DNA of 64,000 nucleotides, taken from NCBI GenBank assembly GCA_017654935.2, contig CM065713.1, positions 17,109,945-17,173,944 of the forward strand, in the 5' to 3' direction. This stretch comes from Phymorhynchus buccinoides (lineage: Eukaryota; Mollusca; Gastropoda; Neogastropoda; Raphitomidae). The position numbers were made by a program, and so were the translations under genes. Below are positions 30,201 to 39,372 of this stretch, in pieces (position 1 is the stretch's first letter; each line of letters begins with the position of its first letter). Under the pieces are notes generated by a model. That model was given only the letters and a program-made list of their open reading frames with translations, was not told the DNA's origin and searched no databases.

Positions 30201-31256
30201 GCCTTCGCTCTCAGGGGTTTTCCACGCGCACCGTGGATCTGTTGGCCTCCTCTCGGCGTAAGTCTACAAACGATCTGTATGATCTTCGCCGGGCCACCTG
30301 GTTTGCGTTTTGTCAGGAGAGAAAGTTTGACCCGCTTCGTCCCTCAACGGTTCAGTTCGTGGAGTTCCTCTCTCACTTGCTTAGAACTAGGAACTCTTCC
30401 TCTCAAACCTTGTCAGGTTATAGGGCGGTCTTGATTAGCACGATCTCGTTGTCTTTAGGTTCCAAGTTTACGGGGAATCTCTCGGCTTTGCCAGTTTCTC
30501 ACTTCCTGGACGCTGTGCGCCTCCAAGCCCCGTCCAGAACGGTCCAGTGTCCTCAGTGGGACATCTTTTTGGTTCTGGTTTTTCTCTGGGTCAAATTTGA
30601 ACCCCTGGAGTCGTTGTCTCTTAAGCTTCTGACTCTCAAGACAGTTTTTTCTCATTTCTTTCGCCACTCCCGTCGCCTCAGTGGTTTGCATGCTCTGAGA
30701 GGTCTCACCAAGGATGTCAGTTCGAGGAGGACTTCTCGTCTGTCTCCCTTTCTTTTCTCCCGGAGTTCCGTGCAAGAACCAGTCTGGTTATGTTTCCTCT
30801 CCCTTGGCCTCTTTTTCGAGTCTTCGCTCCGTTCTGGGTCCTGATGATCGTGATTTCTTCCTCTGCCCCGTTAGGGCTCTTCGTTCTTATCTGGCTCGTA
30901 CCAAGTCCTTCAGAAGGGCTAAACGTCGCCTGTTCGTCTCCTTTAATCCCAAGTACTGCAGCGATGTGGCTAAGGGTACTGTGTCCCGTTGGTTCCTCGA
31001 CCTCATTAAGTTGGCCTATGCCCGCTCGCTGGTTAGGTTACCTGATAACCCCATTCGCGCCCACGAGTTGCGGGCCATCAGCTCTTCCCTGGCGGTAGTC
31101 AAGGGTGTCCCTCTTGTGAAGGTTATGGCCTCAGCGTTCTGGTAGTCGCAGAACACCTTTCTTCAGTTTTACCTGAGGGATATCTCTGCTCAGGGCGAAG
31201 ACGACTCCTTTTCCATCTAGAAGGTGGTCGTTTCGCAGGTCCCGGTCTCCTTGTAG
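30041..31256 (+). pseudogene. Tyrosine recombinase of copy D, frameshift and premature stop
   Basis: The core-binding domain (RLGLRSQGFSTRTVDLL ... TLSGYRAVLIS) and the first catalytic Arg region (HSRRLSGLHA) are in one frame from 30041. A shift near 30715 moves the rest to another frame with IRAHELRAIS intact. TAG at 31143-31145 replaces the Lys codon of FWKSQNTF, cutting the protein nine codons before the nucleophile Tyr (TAC 31170-31172). A second in-frame TAG is at 31218-31220. The original end is TAG near 31254. It is inactive. Confidence 0.82.
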
Positions 31257-31471
31257 TGTGAGTTCCGGTGTTTTTTGTGCCTCTGTTTTTTCTCTGTGTT
31301 CTTTGGTATATCATTGACATGACTGTTTGGGGGTATTTATTTGCATATTTTCAGGGATGTTGTACATCTTTCGGGGGATTCTCTTAGGAGTGTTTCCCCT
31401 CTTTTACTGGTATGCTTTTGGGGTTGTTGGTGTGTCAGTTGGCACGCATCACCCTCCACCACGGTGGTAAT

Positions 31472-31574
31472 CTGCAGTTGTTTTGAGTGTTGGTATAGTA
31501 TGATTAAATTAGATTGGTGGATTTTGATTAATCCTACTATCTATTTAATTTAATACTTACCAACACTCAAAACA
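31472..31574 (+). repeat. ICR of copy D
   Basis: Reverse complement of the left end of D (25610-25660) and of its right end (31784-31832). Confidence 0.9.
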
Positions 31575-31609
31575 AAAAATGTTCCCTCCCAGCCTCCCTC
31601 CTGATGCGG

Positions 31610-31799
31610 GGCTGTAAAATTACACGAATGACATATCCGGTGCCCCAAGGGTGCGCGTCATACCCGGAAGTAAGGGGAGTCACTCCCGCTACTCCCTGCG
31701 GTATGGGTGCAGTCCCTTGGGGCCACTTTCGTTTTAGCTATGTGCTAGGGTAAGGTTCCAGGTTGTTTTAGGCTAATGCAGTTGTTTTGAGTGTTGGTA
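31610..31799 (+). repeat. Right inverted terminal repeat of copy D
   Basis: Partner of 25637-25826. It carries CCCGGAAGT at 31663-31671. Confidence 0.88.
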
Positions 31800-31842
31800 A
31801 GTATTAAATTAAATAGATAGTAGGATTAATCAAAATCCACCA

Positions 31843-32091
31843 TTCTTAGGCCTACTCTTGAAGAAAGAATCAAAGTTATTGAAAGAAGTGAGGAAGGGGA
31901 AAGCTGCCGATCCATTGCACAATCCTTGGGTGTTGGAAAACCCCAAATCCAAAAAATAATTCTCGAGCGAGAATCGCTATGGGAAGCTGGCGAAACAGCT
32001 GAACGAATGTACGGCCAAAGCGAAAATACACCATACGTACTCGGACCTGAACGACCTAGTTTGGGAGTGGTTTTGTGATGCGAGAAGAACT
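31843..32091 (+). pseudogene. 3' part of pogo/Tigger transposase (CENP-B-type HTH)
   Basis: From 31845 the frame reads LRPTLEERIKVIERSEEGES and continues RSIAQSLGVGKPQIQKII, a pogo/CENP-B N-terminal helix-turn-helix. After a frame change near 32030 it reads SDLNDLVWEWFCDARR, which matches the start of the second (CENP-B DNA-binding) helix-turn-helix. The DDE catalytic domain does not follow: the sequence passes directly to the 3' untranslated part and the right terminal repeat. This is the remainder of the gene begun at 6768. It is inactive through insertion, frameshift and deletion. Confidence 0.8.
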
Positions 32092-32739
32092 TGGTTTATT
32101 GGTATTTCAAATTGATGCACTTGGAATCTAATGCAGTTACTGTGTCAGTAAAATCTTGCTTTAAAATATACAGGGTAGTTTGTTGTTTATGTGTAAACTT
32201 ATGTGTTTATGTTTATAATGACCTCTCCTCACCCACCTCCCATTTCAGACCACCTCCCTTTTAAGATCACTTTGTTGGTGCATTTTACATGGTCATTCAT
32301 GGGAGGGAGTACTGTATGAGAGAAAGAAAGCAACAACAAAAATGTTGCTTTTTTTCTCTTAAAAAATGTGCTTGTTGATGATGTGCACTTTTTGAGAGGC
32401 ACTGCTTTTTCATGTTCATTTTCCTCTTTTACCTGATTTATGATTCATCCATCCATTCACTAATTGATTTTCTTTGTTTCTTTCTTAATCCTATTCATAT
32501 TTCTTCTTGTTTGTGTGAGAGAGAGAGACTCACTATGTAACTGTGTTTGTGTAGGTGTGTGCGCGCGCATGTGTGCACATCATATGTAATGACAAAATGA
32601 GCACATGATGACTTCACTGTTTTTCATTGGCTTAGGACTGATTCTGACACAGGTCGTTGGGGGGTAGTCACTGATGGGACCGTTTTTTTAAATTCCTAGC
32701 GCGATCACTGAGCAAATCAGAGAGCGAGATATCTGTCTC

Positions 32740-33056
32740 TCTTTCTCTCCCCCCCACACACACTTTCCCACTCTCTCTCTCTCTCTCACACACACTTTCC
32801 CCCATCTCACACACACACATCCCACCCCCCTCTCTCTCTCTCTCTCTCTCACTCACACTCTCCCCCCCTCTCTCTCTCCACACACACTCCCCCCCTCTCT
32901 CTCACACACACACACTCCTCTCTCTCACAGACACACGCACATCCCCCCCCCCCCTCCCCTCTGTCTCTCTCTCTCACACACACACACACGCTTTCCCCCC
33001 CTCTCTCTCTCTCCACACACACACACACATCAACCCATCCACCCTCTACACACACA
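32740..33056. repeat. Mixed (CT)n/(CA)n/(C)n simple-sequence block
   Basis: About 320 bp of alternating CT, CA and C runs just upstream of the exon at 33176. It lies within the presumed intron. The minus-strand Glu/Arg/Cys frames are artefacts. Confidence 0.93.
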
Positions 33057-33175
33057 GGCCTGCTCACACCTACCCACTCACACTGAGGGGGAAACATTAC
33101 AGCTTGTAGTCTGCAGTTGACGGTATGTGTGTGTACATGTGATTTGTGAAACGTGTACGTTTCCTTTTTGTCCAG

Positions 33176-33344
33176 GGGCGACATGAAGACGGCGGTGGAC
33201 ATGTTTGAGAAAGCCATTGGTCTGTCCAAGTCGGAGAGTGAGATGTCGCACCTGTTCTCCCTGCTGGACGCTGCCCAGGTGCAGATGAAGGTGGCACATA
33301 AGCTGGGAATCCCCATCCCTCTCGGCGCTGTAGGACCCATCTAG
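33176..33344 (+). CDS. TOMM70: Terminal coding exon of a TOMM70-like mitochondrial import receptor gene
   Basis: A splice acceptor (pyrimidine tract ttcctttttgtccag, AG at 33174-33175) precedes one base completing a codon and then GDMKTAVDMFEKAIGLSKSE, followed by SEMSHLFSLLDAAQVQMKVAHKLG and a stop TAG at 33342-33344. A last TPR-type helix pair followed by a short tail is what the C-terminus of TOM70 proteins looks like. TOM70 is an outer-membrane receptor that binds chaperone-delivered carrier preproteins through its TPRs. Only this final exon is identifiable with confidence; upstream exons are outside the window or not recognisable. The pogo element and the DIRS array lie upstream, probably inside its last intron. 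Confidence 0.75.
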
Positions 33345-33519
33345 TAGAAACAGGCAAAAGTACATTCTTTTTTGGGGGGAGCTTCCGATAAACATCCCAT
33401 TTTTAGCCTGTCTTGTACAAAGATTAGCAATTCAATTTAAAACAACAAAAGTTCTTTTGAGTTTCCAGGAAACATATTTCTAGCCTTTATATTGTAGAAA
33501 GATGGAAACGTTGAATAAA
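33345..33519 (+). other. Presumed 3' UTR with AATAAA
   Basis: The region downstream of the stop contains AATAAA at 33514-33519, a candidate polyadenylation signal. The 3' end was not otherwise established. Confidence 0.5.
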
Positions 33520-35775
33520 AAACAAACAAATTTGAGCTTCCGAAAACATGTTACTGAGAGAGAGAGAGGTTTCACCAGCGATGAATTAAGTGCAGTTTGC
33601 CTGGGTGCTTCTCTTCAGGCTGTGTGCCTGAATTCAGTTTTTTACCAGTGGCCTCTGCCTGAACTTTTCCTTTTTTATGTGTAGAAGCACCCATGAGTTT
33701 GTGTGCTGCCTATAACTAAGGGAAGGAGGGGGGACAGGGCTCAGGGAAGTACTAACATTCTAAAGGACCATCTAAAAGAATGTGCAGGGGGTCCCAGGGA
33801 TGCGCTAGAAAAATTATTTTTGGCATTCACAATGCCACTGGGACCCTCTATCCCGCCTCTAGGACCCTCTATGCTGTGTCATTGGGGTGGTTACAATACC
33901 AGGAAACAGAATTCCCATCCTCTCTGGCGGAGCTGCAAACAAAAATTTAAACCAAAAAACTCCCAATGTACAGAAACATGCATTATTGATTTAAGTGAGG
34001 AAGTGAATGGATCTTCCATACATGTATGCCAGAGGGGAGAGGGAGGCAATATTCACATTTCTGCCCATAGGGGAGATAATTTATGATAAAAAGAGCACAG
34101 CCAATTGCTTTTTCAATCAGAGTATCTCCCCCTACGGGCAAAAATGTGAATTTTGCCCGGGGGGAGGAATTCTTGCTAGGGAGTTGTTTTTTGGTTGTTG
34201 TGAAGGGGGCCCTCAAAACTTGGAATTCTCATGATCTCTCTTGCTATGGGAGTTATTGAGCGGTCGGTCCGTTTAGCAACAATGATCATTGAAGATGGAA
34301 AGCTTTTTGTTTTTAGCTCTAGCTTTCAAACATTTTGCTGAAGGATTTGGGAGGTGGGTAATATTCACAGTTGTTCCTGTGCACTCTTCAGTTGTAAAGA
34401 CTTGGAAGTGTCCGCACTGTGCTTGGTTCACAAGTTGCCATGTGGGCTAGCTTATTTGCAGGTGTTTTGCTTTTATTTTTGGACAGGGGAATTCATTAGT
34501 AGGGTGGAAGCATTAATGAAACCAAAGCCTTTTTTTTTTGGTGTGGATTATGAACGTTTTTATTGGTTGAACTACCGTCAGAATTATGACGTGGATTAGG
34601 TTGGGTTGAGAGGGTGGAGATTAAGTGCGGGAGTTTGATTTGTTTGATGTTTGAGAGGAAAGCAAAATAAGGTGGTTTTTTTTTAAAAAGAAATATAAGT
34701 TGTGTGTGTGTGCACTTCTATGGTAGAAAGATCACTGTTTGATTTTATTTTTCAAATGAGCATAAGTGCATGTTTGTAAATTAAATTACTTTGATGAGTT
34801 TCAGGGAAAAAGAAATCAAGTGGTGTCTATCAAAACTGCCTATCCAAAAAAATATTTTAAAAAAACCCAGGCAGATAGGCAGTTTTTGGGTGTTTTTTCC
34901 CCCCAGTCAACATTTAGAAATGGTTTCATATTTGCACTTAATTTTTCAGTTTTGAAGTGTTGTGGGTCATGTATGACAGAATTTTATTTACCGGGGTATC
35001 TCTCATGCTGAGCAGGTGAATATGTTACACTTGTGAGACCAACAATGTAGGGAAGAGAGTGAGAGCGTGGAGGTTTTTCTGTATAATGTGTGTGTGTGTG
35101 CATGGAAGACAGACAGAAAGTGAGTGTGTGAGTGTGCATGCTTTCATTTTTGAGTGTGCAAGTATGCGTGCGGCCACCTGAGTGTGAGTTCGATTTTTCA
35201 GCAGAATTGACAACTGCCAAATCCAATTGTATTGTTTGACCACATTGTAAGAAGCCTATTCTTTTCTTTTGGTGGTTTTTCTGTTTGGGGCGGATTTGTG
35301 TGTGTGTGTGCATGAACAATTGGAATTAAATTGTGGGTGTGGATGTGATCGTTAACATGGAATTTCGTGTTTATGTATTACACCCGCCAGAAAGCTACAG
35401 AATTTGTACTTGCTCCGTGATTCATTGTGATGAAAAATGTGTGAAAGTTTCTCAAATAAGAAAACTAAACCCAGAATAACGAAAAGAAGCGTCTTTCATC
35501 ATGCAAGGCTAACTTCAGGGGAATTCTCTGAATTCAGGGAAAAGTGTTATAGAAAATATAAAAAAACATGTCGGAAGTGTTTTTTTAAGCTTGAGGAGAT
35601 GATTTAACATTTTTATATATTCCTCTTCAAGATGAATTGCCCCCTGATCACCATGAAGGGCTCTTTGCCCACTGACCACATCAAGAAACAACATCCCCTG
35701 AACACCCATATTTTCAGACAAATGCTTTTCAGTACTATGCCTACATTTTCAGTTTTATCCCAGATCAGACCATTT
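33520..35775. other. Non-coding flank with a hairpin and short GT tracts
   Basis: No gene is seen. It contains the inverted repeat listed at 34051-34151 and small (GT)n stretches near 35085-35100 and 35297-35310. Confidence 0.5.
34051..34151. repeat. Inverted repeat with about 28 bp arms
   Basis: attcacatttctgcccatag / gggagata at 34051-34078 is complementary, with few mismatches, to tatctccccctacgggcaaa / aatgtgaat at 34123-34151. The spacer is about 45 bp. It may be a small MITE or simply a hairpin. Confidence 0.75.
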
Positions 35776-36310
35776 TAATAATAATAATAATAATAATAAT
35801 GAGCATTTATATGCGCTTATTCTTAAACAAGCCCTAAGCGCTTACAATAATAAACAAATAAATGAATACCCACCCACCCAAAAAGGCAGTAGAAAATATC
35901 AAAAATTGCTTCTCACACACGCACGCGCGTGCATAAACACACATTCACAAACAAAACACCCACACACCACACCACCCACACAACACACACCCGCACAAAC
36001 CCCACACTGCACACAAACACGCGCACAGAAGGGACAAAAATTAAAAATTACTTTCCAAAAGAAAAGAGCAGGCTACGATTTGAAGAGTGGTTTTGAGGGA
36101 AGACTTAAATAGGGAGTTGGCAGAACGGAGAGGGAAAGGGAGGTTATTCTAAGTAGAGGAGGCCTGAAAAGAGAAGGAACGTTCACCAAGAGTCCTGGTG
36201 CGGTAACGAGGGATCTGGAGGAGAGAAGTGTCAGAAGAGGAGCGTAACTGTCTAAGAGGTGTGTAAAGTTTCAGATCAGCAAGATAAGGAGCAAGAATGT
36301 AACGAAAATA
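35776..36310. mobile_element. Dispersed non-autonomous repeat starting with (AAT)n
   Basis: An (AAT)n run (about 35776-35800) leads into gagcatttatatgcgcttat and caagccctaagcgcttaca. After a CA-rich interruption come the blocks gggagttggcagaacggagag and gaaggaacgttcaccaagag. I recognise this style as a widespread metazoan dispersed repeat, but I cannot assign a class. Boundaries are approximate. Confidence 0.45.
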
Positions 36311-36698
36311 ACCGAGTTAAATAAAAAATACATAGCATTTTGGGATTTTCGAGTAATAAACTTTTTTGCATTATAAAATTCTTGATAATTTTGTTAGCGT
36401 TGTATTGGCCATATGGCCTACAAGCTTAGAAGAAAAATAAACCTTGCCTAAGTGTGTGATACAATTTTTGTTTTATTGTGATCTCTGTTTTTGGATGTGC
36501 AACGATTCCACTCGAATTGAAAACCTTTTTTTGTGTGTGCGATTGCATTAGAATGTGAAAATGATCAACTTATGTGAAAATATCTTTTTGTTACAATGAC
36601 GTTTGGATGTGCGATTGTTTGCTTTTGCAAAAAAAAAAAAATGTTTTGTTACAATGTTGTTTGGATGTGCTTTTGCAAAAAATATTTGTGTGTAATGG

Positions 36699-37059
36699 TC
36701 TTCTATGTGATGTGGGGACTGACTCCTATATGTGAACACGTTTTCTGTAACCACTTTGTCTTCTATGTGATGTGGGGACTGACTCCTATAAAACACGTTT
36801 TCTGTAACCACTTTGTCTTCTATGTGATGTGGGGACTGACTCCTATAAAACACGTTTTCTGTAACCACTTTGTCTTCTAATGAGTGATGTGTCTTCTAAT
36901 GAGTGATGTGGGGACTGACTCCTATAAAACACGTTTTCTGTAACCACTTTGTCTTCTATGTGATGTGGGGACTGACTCCTATAAAACACGTTTTCTGTAA
37001 CCACTGTCTTCTATGTGATGTGGGGACTGACTCCTAAATGTGAACACGTTTTCTGTAAC
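36699..37059. repeat. 57-61 bp minisatellite, about six copies
   Basis: The unit is tcttctatgtgatgtggg followed by actgactcctataaaacacg and ttttctgtaaccac. Starts are at about 36699, 36759, 36815, 36889, 36950 and 37007, with a truncated extra copy at 36871. The repetitive minus-strand frame (ENVFYRSQSPHHIED repeated) is a consequence of the repeat length. Confidence 0.9.
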
Positions 37060-37635
37060 CAATTATTTATTTTCACACACACATCGGTTCATCGTTCACC
37101 CAACTACAAATGATTGGGTGAAAGCCAGAAGGCACTATAGTACAACAGGAATAAAGAAGGCTGGTAGGACCTGGCCAGAAGGCACTATAGCACAACAGGA
37201 ATAAAGAAGGCTGGTAGGACCTGGCCAGAAGGCACTATAGCACAACAGGAATAAAGAAGGCTGGTAGGACCTGGCCAGAAGGCACTATAGCACAACAGGA
37301 ATAAAGAAGGCTGGTAGGACCTGGCCAGAAGGCACTATAGCACAACAGGAATAAAGAAGGCTGGTAGGACCTGGCCAGAAGGCACTATAGCACAACAGGA
37401 ATAAAGAAGGCTGGTAGGACCTGGCCAGAAGGCACTATAGCACAACAGGAATAAAGAAGGCTGGTAGGACCTGGCCAGAAGGCACTATAGCACAACAGGA
37501 ATAAAGAAGGCTGGTAGGACCTGGCCAGAAGGCACTATAGCACAACGGGAATAAAGAAGGCTGGTAGGACCTGGCTTTCACCCAATCATTTGTAGTTGGG
37601 TGAACGATGAACCGATGTGTGTGAAAATAATAATT
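37060..37635. mobile_element. Foldback/MITE-like element: about 62-66 bp inverted arms around a 50 bp minisatellite
   Basis: The arms 37060-37125 and 37574-37635 are nearly exact reverse complements, from caattattt through cacacacatcggttcatcg to attgggtgaaagc. Each arm has its own inner hairpin (TTCACCCA ... TGGGTGAA). The interior is nine tandem 50 bp units. No coding sequence is present. It resembles non-autonomous foldback elements with internal tandem repeats; the mobilising enzyme is unknown. Confidence 0.8.
37124..37573. repeat. Nine tandem copies of a 50 bp unit
   Basis: The unit is gccagaaggcactatagcac, aacaggaataaagaaggctg, gtaggacctg. The copies are nearly identical: a T for C in copy 1 and a G for A in copy 9 are the only differences I see. 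Such homogeneity suggests recent expansion. Confidence 0.95.
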
Positions 37636-38559
37636 GAGGGGTGAAACCCACAGAGTACTATGAGCCGTCTGTATTCCCTTTGTGGTGGTGCCTGCTAGAA
37701 ATTAAACTCCTTTTGTTACGATCTGTGCGACTGACCAACACAAATTGTTTGTGTGTAAAGATGTGTATGTGTGTACTCCGACTTGCGTGTGTGTTTTTAT
37801 ACATGTTTGCTTGTGCATGCACACATTTCAATACCCAGGAAACATTACCCAAGTTAAAAAAAATTTCATCCTGCTATGCGTTGAAAATATTTCCATTTAT
37901 GAGCTAGCTAACTGCGAATGTTTTCTTGGTGGGAATGTTTTTTTTATGGATTCTCAAAAAAGAATATGCATAAAAGGTGGTTTGGTGGTTTTTTTCTTCT
38001 TCTTTGTCCTGTCCCATCTTCTGGGCCGTACAGTGGCACACGCCGCTCATTCCGAGTCCCAACACGCATCCACACTCCAGCTAGTTCATGTCACAGAATC
38101 TGAAACCAGCAGTCCAAGGGGAGTGAATCTATATTAGGCCGTCAGGAGGCAACCAGCCGAGGAGAGACTGCACTGCTGCTGAGTCACTTCGATGAAGTTC
38201 AGTGGAGCCTGTACGCAGGACATCACCTACTAATCCCCCTACTGACGACAATAATGTCTTAGTCAACGTGAGAGGTCCTCCTCCGAGAACGCCACCAACG
38301 ACAGAACCCCATGACTTCGACCCAAACGCACCAAGGGCATTAACTGGATTGGTAATCAAAACCAAGGTCACCCATGACAGCAAGGCCACAGAATTTGATA
38401 CTTTTTGATGATCGATGGAAATGAGGCGGATAACGATGATGATGCTATGGAGTACGGTCTGAGACTATGTCAGTATGTGACACGGCTGTATTCTACGCTT
38501 CCTTTCATAATGATATCCTGGCGTTAACCAGGCCCAAGAACTACAGACACCTGCAGTGT
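37636..38559. other. Non-coding, no gene supported
   Basis: Short frames on both strands (for example 38202-38408 plus and 38129-38389 minus) overlap and show no recognisable domain or splice context. Nothing else is seen. Confidence 0.45.
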
Positions 38560-38757
38560 TAGTCATGAAATTAGAGCAACACTCTCAGAATCGCATCCGT
38601 TAAGCGGATGAAGCTCGACTGCGTGGTTTCAGTCTTCCCATTGAGCCCATAGCCACTCACTGGGTAGGAGTCGGTCCAGGACCAAAAAAACCAACCCTTG
38701 CTTCCGATGGGATTCCCAGTCTGCAATTTTCACTACACCACGGCGGCTGGTATAAAA
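38560..38757 (-). mobile_element. Possible tRNA-derived SINE
   Basis: On the minus strand it begins ccagccgccgtggtgtagtg, which resembles a tRNA 5' part with an A box (tggtgtagtg). A pseudo-B-box (gggttggttt) lies about 55 bases on, followed by an unrelated tail. The B box departs from ggttcgaatcc, so an active promoter is doubtful. Confidence 0.35.
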
Positions 38758-39372
38758 GATTTGTTTGTTGAGGATTTTGATGAAACTGGCTCAAATTTTG
38801 TTGTTCAACGTTGAAGAGGGGACGAGAGAAAGGCATATAAAGCATCATGGAGAAAATATTAAAAAAATGTATTGGTATTGAAAGAACGGAGTAGTTTTCA
38901 TTTGTTTATTATGTTTGGTGTAACACTGAATGAGGTGAGTGTACTGTGATTGTTTAGATTGACATTATTAAACAATACATGCTGAACAATACTGTACATT
39001 ACAAGTGGTTGCTTTTTTTTTCTTCTTTGTATGTGTGTGCATACTTTTGTGTGTGTAAGATGTGTGCAAACAAGTCCAAATGAAGTCTTTGGTTGAGGGC
39101 TAAAGAATAAGCAGCTTTCCTTTAGCATGTCCACCAAAACAATGATCCAACAAAAAACAAACAAAAAGGGCAATCATGCAGATTAGCACACACAGATTTC
39201 TTGGTTCTTTCTGTCTTTTTCAGTGTTGCCTTTCTTACTGAAGATTGAGCTGTTAAAAACCACTCCTTTATATTTAACAAATTTTAATTCATTTAAACAA
39301 TTACAAATATGCTTTTGATAATAGCACAATACAGGGGAAGGATTACTGGAACAGCGATCGGAAATTCCCATT
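38758..39372. other. Non-coding, AT-rich
   Basis: No gene or defined repeat is visible; the stretch leads directly into the satellite. Confidence 0.5.

Larger units (their letters stand above)
6790..31842 (+). mobile_element. Head-to-tail array of four DIRS-type retrotransposons
   Basis: Four elements (A 6790-13100, B 13101-19238, C 19239-25617, D 25618-31842) are joined end to end on the + strand. Adjacent copies meet at a short sequence of the form AATCYACCAATCTA. Each copy has inverted terminal repeats and an ICR. The ICR is the reverse complement of its own left end followed by its own right end; this arrangement is diagnostic for DIRS1-like elements and is used to form a circular intermediate. 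A tyrosine recombinase in each copy explains the absence of target duplication. All copies carry inactivating changes. Copies differ in terminal repeats: B and D are one subfamily, A and C two others. Confidence 0.9.
25618..31842 (+). mobile_element. DIRS copy D (non-autonomous, subfamily shared with B)
   Basis: Bounded by terminal repeats 25637-25826 and 31610-31799, with its ICR at 31472-31574. It contains a broken gag with an expanded Pro/Gly repeat, the edge of an RT N-terminus, a non-coding module, a methyltransferase tail and a recombinase with a premature stop. Its right end meets the interrupted pogo frame at 31843. Confidence 0.88.
6426..32314 (+). mobile_element. pogo/Tigger-type DNA transposon, internally deleted and split by the DIRS array
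   Basis: The left end begins CAGTCATACGACC after a TA. The right end closes ...GGTCATTCATGGGAGGGAGTACTG, followed by TA at 32315-32316. A TA target duplication and the CAGT...ACTG ends, plus repeated gaccacctcc words near both ends (6447-6456, 6520-6529, 32252-32268), are typical of Tigger elements. A CENP-B-type helix-turn-helix reading frame lies on the right side. Without the 25 kb insertion the element is only about 0.84 kb, so most of the DDE transposase domain is missing: an internally deleted copy. The terminal repeats are diverged from one another, so the element is old. Confidence 0.78.

Noticed and set aside
31843..32091. Active transposase gene
   Set aside because: The frame is cut by the array, shifted near 32030 and lacks the DDE domain.
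36548..36868. Minus-strand repetitive peptide frame
   Set aside because: It is a by-product of the minisatellite and stops outside it; no start or splice context.
37124..37573. CRISPR or coding tandem repeat
   Set aside because: The 50 bp units have no spacers, and 50 is not a multiple of three, so no repeated protein can be encoded.
38129..38408. Overlapping small frames on both strands
   Set aside because: Neither shows a recognisable domain, codon pattern or splice sites.
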